Source: Utricularia gibba (taxonomy: Eukaryota; Streptophyta; Magnoliopsida; Lamiales; Lentibulariaceae). From it: a stretch of 63,887 nt of DNA. Where the stretch lies: the NCBI GenBank assembly GCA_002189035.1, contig NEEC01000154.1, positions 1 to 63,887 on the forward strand. The letters run 5' to 3'. Of the stretch, positions 1 through 11,076 are shown piece after piece (positions within the stretch are counted from its first letter, which is position 1; the number at the start of each line of letters is the position of its first letter). The translations under genes were made by a program, and so were the position numbers. The notes beneath the pieces were generated by a model. It ran no database searches. It was not told the origin of the DNA and saw only the letters and a program-made list of their open reading frames with translations.

Positions 1-3000
1 AAAATACGGAATGGTGCACGAGGCCTGCATCAGGTGTGGGTTGGAACACACCGTGGCATTGTAAGGGATCGCCTCAAAAACGAAAATTTCACACCTTCCA
101 ATGAAATGCATATTTTTGAAGCGAGAAAATCCATTCGCGTCGAATCGGAAGTCCGAGGTCGCATCATCGCGAACGTCGTGGCCACTTTGTGGCACAATTG
201 AAGGGTAATATAAGGCAATAATTCGAGCTCTGATACATGTCGACGACAAAGCTTGCAAAACGGAAGATGACCGCCTCGAATGAGCTTCGAAACGGTGTGT
301 GTGTCGTGCGCAACGTGGCTCATCACGGTTTTCAAGATATCGACAAAATACGGAATGGTGCACGAGGCCTGCATCAGGTGTGGGTTGGAACACACCGTGG
401 CATTAAGGATCGCCTCTAAAACAAAAATTTCACACCTTCCAATGAAATCCATATGTTTGCAAGCGAGAAATCCCATTCGCGTCGAATCGGAAGTCCGAGT
501 CGCATCATCGCGAACGTCGTGGCCACTTGTGGCACAATTGAAGGGTAATATAAGGCAATAATTCGAGCTCTGATACATCGTCGGACGACGAAGCTTCCAA
601 AACGGAAGATGACCGCCTCGGAATGAGCTTCGAAACGGTGTGTCGTGCAACGTGGCTCATCACGGTTTTCAAGATATCGACAAAATACGGAATGGTGCAC
701 GAGGCCTGCATCAGGTGTGGGTTGGAACACACCGTGGCATTGTAAGGGATCGCCTCTAAAACGAAAAATTTCACACCTTCCAATGAAATCCATATGTTTG
801 AAAGCGAGAAATCCCATTCGCGTCGAATCGGAAGTCCGAGGTCGCATCATCGCGAACGTCGTGGCCACTTTTTGGCACAATTGAAGGGTAATATAAGGCA
901 ATAATTCGAGCTCTGATATATTGTGTCGACGAAGAAGCTTCCAAAACGGAAGATGACCGCCCTGGAATGAGCTTCGAAACGGTGTGTCGTGCAACGTGGC
1001 TCATCACGGTTTTCAAGATATCGATAAAATACGGAATGGTGCACGAGGCCTCATCAGGTGTGGGTTGGAACACAACCGTGCATTGTAAGGGATCGCCTCA
1101 AAAACAAAAATTTCACACCTTCCAATGAAATGCATATGTTTTGCAAGCGAGAAATCACATTGCGTCGAATTGGAAGCCCGAGTCGCATCATCGCGTACGT
1201 CGTGGCCACTTTGTGGCACAATTGAAGGCTAATATAAGGCAATAATTCGATCTCTGATACATCGTCGGACGACGAAGCTTCAAAAACGGAAGATGACCGC
1301 TCTGGAATGAGCTTCGAAACGGGTCGCGGTGGCCTGGCTCATCACGGAGACAAAATACGGAATGGTGCACGAGGCCTCATCAGGTGTGGGTTGGAACACA
1401 ACCGTGGCATTGTAAGGGATCGCCTCAAAACAAAAATTTCATACCTTCCAATGAAATCCATATGTTTGAAGCGAGAAATCCCATTCGCGTCGAATCGGAA
1501 GTCCGAGGTCGCATCATCGCGAACGTCGTGGCCACTTTGTGGCACAATTGAAGGGTAATATAAGGCAATAATTCGAGCTCTGATATTGTCGGACGACGAA
1601 GCTTCAAAAACGGAAGATGACCGCCCTGGAATGAGCTTCGAAACGGTGTGTCGTGCGCAACGTGGCTCATCACGGTTTCAAGATATCGACAAAATACGGA
1701 ATGGTGCACGAGGCCTTCATCAGGTGTGGGTTGGAACACAACCGTGGCATTGTAAGGGATCGCCTCTAAAACGAAAATTTCACACCTTCCAATGAAATGC
1801 ATGTGTTTTGCAAGCGAGAAATCACATTTGCGTCGAATTGGAAGCCCCGAGTCGCATCATCGCGAACGTCGTGGCCACTTTGTGGCACAATTGAAGGGTA
1901 ATATAAGGCAATAATTCGAGCTCTGATATATCGTCGGACGACGAAGCTTCAAAAACGGAAGATGACCGCCCGGAATGAGCTTCGAAACGGTGGTGTGTCG
2001 TGCAACGTGGCTCATCACGGTTTCAAGATATCGACAAAATACGGAATGGTGCACGAGGCCTGCATCAGGTGTGGGTTGGAACACAACCGTGGCATTGTAA
2101 GGGATCGCCTCAAAACAAAAATTTCACACCTTCCAATGAAATGCATATGTTTTGAAAGCGAGAAATCCATTCGCGTCGAATCGGAAGTCCGAGGTCGCAT
2201 CATCGCGAACGTCGTGGCCACTTTGTGGCACAATTGAAGGGTAATATAAGGCAATAATTCGAGCTCTGATACATCGTCGGACGACGAAGCTTCAAAAACG
2301 GAAGATGACCGCTCTGGAATGAGCTTCGAAACGGTGTGTCGTGTGCAACAAGGCTCATCACGGTTTTCAAGATATCGACAAAATACGGAATGGTGCACGA
2401 GGCCTTCATCAGGTGTGGGTTGGAACACAACCGTGGCATTGTAAGGGATCGCTCTTAAACAAAAATTTCATACCTTCCAATGAAATCCATATGTCTTGAA
2501 GCGAGAAATCCCATTCGCGTCGAATCGGAAGTCCGAGGTCGCATCATCGCGAACGTCGTGGCCACTTTGTGGCACAATTGAAGGCTAATATAAGCAATAA
2601 TTCGAGCTCTGATATATTGTCGAACGACAAAGCTTGCGAAACGGAAGATGACCGCCTCGGAATGAGCTTCGAAACGGTGTGTCGTGCGAAACGTGGCTCA
2701 TCACGGTTTTCAAGATATCGAAAAATACGGAATGGTGCACGAGGCCTGCATCAGGTGTGGGTTGGAACACACCGTGGCATTGTAAGGGATCGCCTCTAAA
2801 ACAAAAATTTCACACCTTCCAATGAAATGCATATGTTTTGCAAGCGAGAAATCACATTTGCGTCGAATCGGAAGCCCCGAGTCGCATCATCGCGAACGTC
2901 GTGGCCACTTTGTGGCACAATTGAAGGCTAATATAAGGCAATAATTCGAGCTCTGATACATCGTCGGACGACGAAGCTTCAAAAACGGAAGATGACCGCC

Positions 3001-4420
3001 TGGAATGAGCTTCGAAACGGTGTGTCGTGCGCAACGGCTCATCACGGTTTTCAAGATATCGACAAAATACGGAATGGTGCACGAGGCCTCATCAGGTGGG
3101 TTGGAACACAACCGTGGCATTGTAAGGGATCGCCTCAAAAACAAAAATTTCACACCTTCCAATGAAATCCATATGTTTGAAAGCGAGAAATCCATTCGCG
3201 TCGAATCGGAAGTCCCGGTCGCATCATCGCGAACGTCGTGGCCACTTTGTGGCAATTGAAGGGTAATATAAGGCAATAATTCGAGCTCTGATACATCGTC
3301 GGACGACGAAGCTTCCAAAACGGAAGATGACCGCCTGAATGAGCTTCGAAACGGTGTGTGTGTGTGCAACGTGGCTCATCACGGTTTTCAAGATATCGAA
3401 AATACGAATGGTGCACGAGGCCTTCATCAGGTGTGGGTTGGAACACAACCGTGGCATTGTAAGGGATCGCCTAAAACGAAAATTTCACACCTTCCAATGA
3501 AATCCATATGTTTTGAAAGCGAGAAATCCATTCGCGTCGAATCGGAAGTCCCGAGTCGCATCATCGCGAACGTCGTGGCCACTTTGTGGCACAATTGAAG
3601 GCTAATATAAGGCAATAATTCGAGCTCTGATACATCGTCGACGACGAAGCTTCAAAACGGAAGATGACCGCCTCGGAATGAGCTTCGAAACGGTGTGTCG
3701 TGCGAACGTGGCTCATCACGGTTTCAAGATATCGATAAAATACGGAATGGTGCACGAGGCCTGCATCAGGTGTGGGTTGGAACACACCGTTGCATTGTAA
3801 GGGATCGCCTCAAAAACGAAAATTTCACACCTTCCAATGAAATGCATATGTTTTGAAAGCGAGAAATCCATTCGCGTCGAATCGGAAGTCCGAGTCGCAT
3901 CATCGCGAACGTCGTGGCCACTTTGTGGCACAATTGAAGGCTAATATAAGGCAATAATTCGAGCTCTGATACATCGTCGACGACAAAGCTTCAAAACGGA
4001 AGATGACCGCCTCGAATGAGCTTCGAAACGTGTGGTGTGCGCAACGCGGCTCATCACGGTTTTAAGATATCGACAAAATACGGAATGGTGCACGAGGCCT
4101 TCATCAGGTGTGGGTTGGAACACAACCGTGGCATTGTAAGGATCGCCTCAAAAACGAAAATTTCACACCTTCCAATGAAATGCATATGTTTAAGCGAGAA
4201 ATCCATTGCGTCGAATCGGAAGCCCCGAGTCGCATCATCGCGAACGTCGTGGCCACTTTGTGGCACAATTGAAGGCTAATATAAGGCAATAATTCGAGCT
4301 CTGATACATCGTCGGACGACGAAGCTTCAAAAACGGAAGATGACCGCTCTGGAATGAGCTTCGAAACGGTGTGTCGTGTGCAACAAGGCTCATCACGGTT
4401 TTCAAGATATTTACAAAAAT
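1..4420. repeat. Array block 1: type-C-rich units, no TTTAC junction
   Basis: Units start at 6, 350, 687, 1031, 1357, 1696, 2041, 2385, 2727, 3069, 3404, 3742 and 4080; bases 1-5 are the tail of an earlier unit. Junctions before each unit are of the ATCGAC, ATCGAT or ATCGAA kind. None is TTTAC, and the linked GCAACAAGG tail appears only near 2347 and then just ahead of the next block. Most units have a C-type middle (GAATCGGAAGTCCGAGG, GAAGGGTAAT). The units at 1031 and 1696 have the A-type core. The unit at 4080 follows the rare GCAACGCGGCTC tail, a variant I see only in the first 14.2 kb. Intervals run 335-345 bp except for the 326-bp unit at 1031. Confidence 0.9.
1031..1356. repeat. Shortened unit with an unusual 3' end (326 bp)
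   Basis: This unit has an ordinary A-type body: TTGCAAGCGAGAAATCACA, GCGTACG and TTCGATCTCTG. After GAGCTTCGAAAC its end departs from every other unit. The usual GGTGTGTCGTGCGCAACG is replaced by GGGTCGCGGTGGCC (1320-1333). The segment TTTTCAAGATATC between GGCTCATCACGG and ACAAAAT is almost entirely missing, so CACGG runs straight into AGACAAAAT. It looks like a small deletion with local scrambling; an assembly or base-calling error in one copy is equally possible. Confidence 0.75.
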
Positions 4421-6807
4421 ACGGAATGGTGCACGAGGCCTGCATCAGGTGTGGGTTGGAACACAACCGTGGCATTGTAAGGGTTCGCCTCAAAACAAAA
4501 ATTTCATACCTTCCAATGAAATCCATATGTCTTGAAGCGAGAAAACCCATTCGCGTCGAATCGGAAGTCCGAGGTCGCATCATCGCGAACGTCGTGGCCA
4601 CTTTGTGGCACAATTGAAGGCTAATATAAGGCAATAATTCGAGCTCTGATATATTGTCGAACGACAAAGCTTCAAAACGGAAGATGACCGCCTCGGAATG
4701 AGCTTCGAAACGGTGTGTCGTGCGAAACGTGGCTCATCACGGTTTTCAAGATATCGATAAAATACGGAATGGTGCACGAGGCCTGCATCAGGTGTGGGTT
4801 GGAACACACCGTTGCATTGTAAGGGATCGCCTCTAAAACAAAAATTTCACACCTTCCAATGAAATGCATATGTTTTGCAAGCGAGAAATCACATTTGCGT
4901 CGAATCGGACCCCGAGTCGCATCATCGCGAACGTCGTGGCCACTTTGTGGCACAATTGAAGGCTAATATAAGGCAATAATTCGAGCTCTGATACATCGTC
5001 GGACGACGAAGCTTCAAAAACGGAAGATGACCGCTCTGGAATGAGCTTCGAAACGGTGTGTCGTGTGCAACAAGGCTCATCACGGTTTTCAAGATATTTA
5101 CAAAATACGGAATGGTGCACGAGGCCTCATCAGGTGTGGGTTGGAACACAACCGTGGCATTGTAAGGGATCGCCTCTTAAAAAAAAATTTCACACCTTCC
5201 AATGAAATCCATATGTTTTGAAGCGAGAAATCCATTCGCGTCGAATCGGAAGTCCGAGGTCGCATCATCGCGAACGTCGTGGCCACTTTGTGGCACAATT
5301 GAAGGGTAATATAAGGCAATAATTCGAGCTCTGATACATCGTCGGACGACGAAGCTTCAAAAACGGAAGATGACCGCCTCGGAATGAGCTTCGAAACGGT
5401 GTGTCGTGCAACGTGGCTCATCACGGTTTCAAGATATCGAGAAAATACGGAATGGTGCACGAGGCCTTCATCAGGTGTGGGTTGGAACACAACCGTGGCA
5501 TTGTAAGGGATCGCCTCTAAAACGAAAATTTCACACCTTCCAATGAAATGCATATGTTTTGCAAGCGAGAAATCACATTGCGTCGAATTGGAAGCCCCGA
5601 GTCGCATCATCGCGAACGTCGTGGCCACTTTGTGGCACAATTGAAGGCTAATATAAGGCAATAATTCCAGCTCTGATACATCGTCGGACGACGAAGCTTC
5701 AAAAACGGAAGATGACCGCTCTGGAATGAGCTTCGAAACGGTGTGTCATGTGCAACGGCTCATCACGGTTTTCAAGATATTTACAAAATACGGAATGGTG
5801 CACGAGGCCTGCATCAGGTGTGGGTTGGAACACAACCGTGGCATTGTAAGGGTTCGCCTCTTAAACAAAAATTTCATACCCTTCCAATGAAATCCATATG
5901 TCTTGAAGCGAGAAAACCCATTCGCGTCGAATCGGAAGTCCGAGGTCGCATCATCGCGAACGTCGTGGCCACTTTGTGGCACAATTGAAGGCTAATATAA
6001 AGGCAATAATTCGAGCTCTGATATATTGTCGAACGACAAAGCTTGCGAAACGGAAGATGACCGCCTCGAATGAGCTTCGAAAATTGTGTGTCGTGCGAAA
6101 CGTGGCTCATCACGGTTTTCAAGATATCGATAAAATACGGAATGGTGCACGAGGCCTGCATCAGGTGTGGGTTGGAACACACCGTGGCATTGTAAGGGAT
6201 CGCCTCTAAAACGAAAATTTCACACCTTCCAATGAAATGCATATGTTTGCAAGCGAGAAATCACATTTGCGTCGAATCGGAAGCCCGAGTCGCATCATCG
6301 CGAACGTCGTGGCCACTTTGTGGCACAATTGAAGGCTAATATAAGGCAATAATTCGAGCTCTGATACATCGTCGGACGACGAAGCTTCAAAACGGAAGAT
6401 GACCGCTCTGGAATGAGCTTCGAAACGTGGCCGTGGCAACTCATCACGGTTTTCAAGATATTTACAAAATACGGAATGGTGCACGAGGCCTGCATCAGGT
6501 GTGGTTGGAACACAACCGTGCATTGTAAGGATCGCCTCTTAAACAAAAATTTCACACCTTCCAATGAAATCCATATTTTGAAGCGAGAAAACCCATTCGC
6601 GTCGAATCGGAAGTCCGAGGTCGCATCATCGCGAACGTCGTGGCCACTTTGTGGCACAATTGAAGGGTAATATAAGGCAATAATTCGAGCTCTGATATAT
6701 TGTCGGACGACGAAGCTTCAAAAACGGAAGATGACCGCCCTGGAATGAGCTTCGAAACGGTGTGTCGTGCGCAACGTGGCTCATCACGGTTTCAAGATAT
6801 CGAAAAT
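4421..6807. repeat. Array block 2: alternating dimer (TTTAC / CGA junctions), ~683-bp period
   Basis: Units start at 4421, 4764, 5107, 5447, 5790, 6137 and 6471. Starts preceded by the TTTAC junction fall at 4421, 5107, 5790 and 6471, spaced 686, 683 and 681 bp, with CGAT or CGAG junctions between them. The TTTAC-started units carry the CCATATG core variant and the intervening ones the GCATATG variant, so the two marker sets alternate in step. This is a dimeric higher-order repeat of three to four dimers. The unit at 6137 ends with an odd tail (GTGGCCGTGGCAACTC near 6427) in place of the usual GGTGTGTCGTG module. Confidence 0.85.
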
Positions 6808-8858
6808 ACGGAATGGTGCACGAGGCCTTCATCAGGTGTGGGTTGGAACACAACCGTGGCATTGTAAGGGATCGCCTCTAAAACGAAAATTTCACACCTT
6901 CCAATGAAATCCATATGTTTTGAAAGCGAGAAATCCCATTCGCGTCGAATCGGAAGTCCCGAGTCGCATCATCGCGAACGTCGTGGCCACTTTTGGCACA
7001 ATTGAAGGCTAATATAAGGCAATAATTCGAGCTCTGATACATCGTCGACGACGAAGCTTCAAAACGGAAGATGACCGCCTCGGAATGAGCTTCGAAACGG
7101 TGTGTCGTGCGCAACGCGGCTCATCACGTTTTTCAGATATCGACAAAATACGGAATGGTGCACGAGGCCTTCATCAGGTGTGGGTTGGAACACACCCGTG
7201 GCATTGTAAGGGATCGCCTCTAAAACGAAAATTTCACACCTTCCAATGAAATCCATATGTTTGAAAGCGAGAAATCCCATTCGCGTCGAATCGGAAGTCC
7301 GTCGCATCATCATCGAACGTCGTGGCCACTTTGTGGCACAATTGAAGGGTAATATAAGGCAATAATTCGAGCTCTGATATATTGTCGGACGACGAAGCTT
7401 CAAAACGGAAAGATGACCGCCCTGGAATGAGCTTCGAAAAAATGCGCAACGTGGCTCATCACGGTTTCAAGATATCGAAAAATACGGAATGGTGCACGAG
7501 GCCTTCATCAGGTGTGGGTTGGAACACAACCGTGGCATTGTAAGGGTTCGCCTCTAAAACAAAAATTTCACACCTTCCAATGAAATCCATATGTTTGAAG
7601 CGAGAAAACCCATTCGCGTCGAATCGGAAGTCCGAGGTCGCATCATCGCGAACGTCGTGGCCACTTTTTGGCACAATTGAAGGGTAATATAAGGCAATAA
7701 TTCGAGCTCTGATATATTGTCGGACGACGAAGCTTCCAAAACGGAAGATGACCGCCTAGAATGAGCTTCGAAACGGTGTGTCGTGCGCAACGTGGCTCAT
7801 CACGGTTTCAAAGATATCGATAAAATACGGAATGGTGCACGAGGCCTGCATCAGGTGTGGGTTGGAACACAACCGGCATTGTAAGGGATCGCCTCAAAAA
7901 CAAAAATTTCACACCTTCCAATGAAATGCATATCTTTTGCAAGCGAGAAATCACATTTGCGTCGAATTGGAAGCCCCGAGTCGCATCATCGCGTACGTCG
8001 TGGCCACTTTGTGGCACAATTGAAGGCTAATATAAGGCAATAATTCGATCTCTGATACATCGTCGGACGACGAAGCTTCAAAAACGGAAGATGACCGCTC
8101 TGGAATGAGCTTCGAAACGGTGTGTCGTGTGCAACAAGGCTCATCACGGTTTTCAAGATATTTACAAAATACGGAATGGTGCACGAGGCCTTCATCAGGT
8201 GTGGGTTGGAACACAACCGTGGCATTGTAAGGGTTCGCCTCTAAAACAAAAATTTCACACCTTCCAATGAAATCCATATGTCTTGAATGCGAGAAAACCC
8301 ATTCGCGTCGAATCGGAAGTCCGAGGTCGCATCATCGCGAACGTCGTGGCCACTTTGTGGCACAATTGAAGGGTAATATAAGGCAATAATTCGAGCTCTG
8401 ATATATTGTCGGACGACGAAGCTTCCAAAACGGAAGATGACCGCCCTGGAATGAGCTTCGAAACAGTGTGTCGTGTGCAACGTGGCTCATCACGGTTTCA
8501 AGATATCGATAAAATACGGAATGGTGCACGAGGCCTGCATCAGGTGTGGGTGGAACACAACCGTGCCATTGTAAGGGATCGCCTCAAAAACAAAAATTTC
8601 ACACCTTCCAATGAAATGCATATCTTTTGCAAGCGAGAAATCACATTTGCGTCGAATTGGAAGCCCGAGTCGCATCATCGCGAACGTCGTGGCCACTTTG
8701 TGGCACAATTGAAGGCTAATATAAGGCAATAATTCGATCTCTGATACATCGTCGGACGACGAAGCTTCAAAACGGAAGATGACCGCTCTGGAATGAGCTT
8801 CGAAACGGTGTGTCGTGTGCAACAAGGCTCATCACGGTTTTCAAGATATTTACAAAAT

Positions 8859-9268
8859 ACGGAATGGTGCACGAGGCCTGCATCAGGTGTGGGTTGGAAC
8901 ACACCGTGGCATTGTAAGGGTCGCCTCTAAAACAAAAATTTCATACCTTCCAATGAAATGCATATGTTTGAAAGCGAGAAATCAATTCGCGTCGAATCAA
9001 GTCCGAGTCGCATCATCGCGAAACATGGCACAACCTCTCCGGGAAGCTTTGTGATGTCGCGTCGAATCGGAAGTCCCGAGTCGCATCATCCCGAACGTCG
9101 TGGCCACTTTGTGGCACAATTGAAGGCTAATATAAGGCAATAATTCGAGCTCTGATACATCGTCGACGACAAAGCTTGCAAAACGGAAGATGACCGCCTC
9201 GGAATGAGCTTCGAAACGGTGTGTGTGCGCAACGCGGCTCATCACGGTTTTCAAGATATCGACAAAAT
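8859..9268. repeat. Enlarged unit (410 bp): local duplication around a ~35-base segment of unclear origin
   Basis: The unit reads normally to GCATCATCGCGAA (about 9021). About 35 bases follow (9022-9056) that I cannot place in the unit: they run from ACATGGCACAACC through TCTCCGGGAAGCTTT to GTGAT. The sequence then restarts at GTCGCGTCGAATCGG (9056-9070) and repeats the region through GCATCATC a second time before continuing normally. The net gain is about 66 bp. Within the odd segment only TGGCACAA and GAAGCTT resemble normal unit words. Possible origins are a badly diverged satellite fragment, filler DNA at a repaired break, or an assembly junction. Confidence 0.8.
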
Positions 9269-9611
9269 ACGGAATGGTGCACGAGGCCTTCATCAGGTGT
9301 GGGTTGGAACACACCCATGGCATTGTAAGGATCGCCACTAAAACGAAAATTTCACACCTTCCAATGAAATCCATATGTCTTGAAAGCGAGAAATCCCATT
9401 CGCGTCGAATCGGAAGTCCGGTCGCATCATCGCGAACGTCGTGGCCACTTTGTGGCACAATTGAAGGGTAATATAAGGCAATAATTCGAGCTCTGATATA
9501 TTGTCGGACGACGAAGCTTCCAAAACGGAAGATGACCGCCCTAGAATGAGCTTCGAAACGGTGTGTCGTGCGAAACGTGGCTCATCACGGTTTTCAAGAT
9601 ATCGACAAAAT

Positions 9612-10064
9612 ACGGAATGGTGCACGAGGCCTTCATCAGGGTGGGTTGGAACACAACCGTGGCATTGTAAGGGATCGCCTCTAAAACGAAAATTTCACAC
9701 CTTCCAATGAAATGCATATGTTTTGAAAGCGAGAAATCCAATTCGCGTCGAATCGGAAGTCCGAGTCGCATCATCGCGAACGTCGTGGCCACTTTTTGGC
9801 ACAATTGAAGGTAATATAAGGCAATAATTCCAGCTCTGATATAACGCTTTCCCGAGTCGCGTCGAATCGGAAGTCGAGTCGCATCACGAACGTCGTGGCC
9901 ACTTTGTGGCACAATTGAAGGCTAATATAAGGCAATAATTCGAGCTCTGATACATCGTCGAACGACAAAGCTTCAAAACGGAAGATGACCGCCTCGGAAT
10001 GAGCTTCGAAACGGTGTGTCATGCGCAACGCGGCTCATCACGGTTTTCAAGATATCGACAAAAT
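9612..10064. repeat. Enlarged unit (453 bp): partial tandem duplication of ~109 bp
   Basis: The unit runs to AATTCCAGCTCTGATATA (about 9843), then breaks into ACGCTTTCCCGA and restarts at GTCGCGTCGAATCGG (9856-9870). From there it repeats the segment GTCGAATCGG through GCTCTGATAC before finishing as an ordinary unit. Bases about 9861-9960 are therefore a second copy of about 9749-9840. The restart is the same 15-base word, at the same place in the unit, as in the enlarged unit 800 bases upstream. Both restarts are preceded by GCTTT and five unrelated bases. Confidence 0.85.
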
Positions 10065-11076
10065 ACGGAATGGTGCACGAGGCCTTCATCAGGTGTGGGT
10101 TGGAACACACCCGTGGCATTGTAAGGATCGCCTCTAAAACGAAAATTTCACACCTTCCAATGAAATCCATATGTCTTGAAGCGAGAAAACCCATTCGCGT
10201 CGAATCGGAAGTCCGAGGTCGCATCATCGCGAACGTCGTGGCCACTTTGTGGCACAATTGAAGGGTAATATAAGGCAATAATTCGAGCTCTGATATATTG
10301 TCGGACGACGAAGCTTCAAAAACGGAAGATGACCGCCCTGGAATGAGCTTCGAAACGGTGTGTCGTGCGCAACGTGGCTCATCACGGTTTCAAGATATCG
10401 AGAAAATACGGAATGGTGCACGAGGCCTTCATCAGGTGTGGGTTGGAACACAACCGTGGCATTGTAAGGGATCGCCTCTAAAACGAAAATTTCACACCTT
10501 CCAATGAAATCCATATGTTTTGAAGCGAGAAATCCCATTCGCGTCGAATCGGAAGTCCCGAGTCGCATCATCGCGAACGTCGTGGCCACTTTTGGCACAA
10601 TTGAAGGCTAATATAAGGCAATAATTCGAGCTCTGATACATCGTCGACGACAAAGCTTCAAAACGGAAGATGACCGCCTCGGAATGCTTGAAACGTGTGT
10701 GGCGCAACGCGGCTCATCACGTTTTAAGATATCGAAAATACGGAATGGTGCACGAGGCCTTCATCAGGTGTGGGTTGGAACACACCCATGGCATTGTAAG
10801 GGATCGCCCTAAAACAAAAATTTCACACCTTCCAATGAAATCCATATTTTGAAAGCGAGAAATCCCATTCGCGTCGAATCGGAAGTCCGTCGCATCATCG
10901 CGAACGTCGTGGCCACTTTGTGGCACAATTGAAGGGTAATATAAGGCAATAATTCGAGCTCTGATATATGTCGGACGACGAAGCTTCAAAACGGAAGATG
11001 ACCGCCCTGGAATGAGCTTCGAAACGGTGTGTCGTGCGCAACGTGGCTCATCACGGTTTCAAGATATCGAGAAAAT

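Larger units (their letters stand above)
6808..11076. repeat. Array block 3: mixed units with two enlarged, rearranged copies
   Basis: Units start at 6808, 7150, 7484, 7827, 8171, 8516, 8859, 9269, 9612, 10065, 10408 and 10740. An A-B-A-B stretch (7827-9268) is flanked by type-C units with TTCATC heads and CGAAAATTT. The GCAACGCGGCTC tail variant occurs before the units at 7150, 9269, 10065 and 10740. The intervals at 8859 (410 bp) and 9612 (453 bp) are the only two in the window that are clearly longer than a full unit, and both are annotated separately. The unit at 7150 ends in GCTTCGAAAAAATGCGCAACG, having lost the CGGTGTGTCG module. Confidence 0.9.

Noticed and set aside
8859-10064. Insertion of a transposable element in the enlarged units
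   Set aside because: The extra length is mostly duplicated satellite (about 66 and 109 bp). No terminal repeats, target-site duplication or transposase-like sequence is visible.
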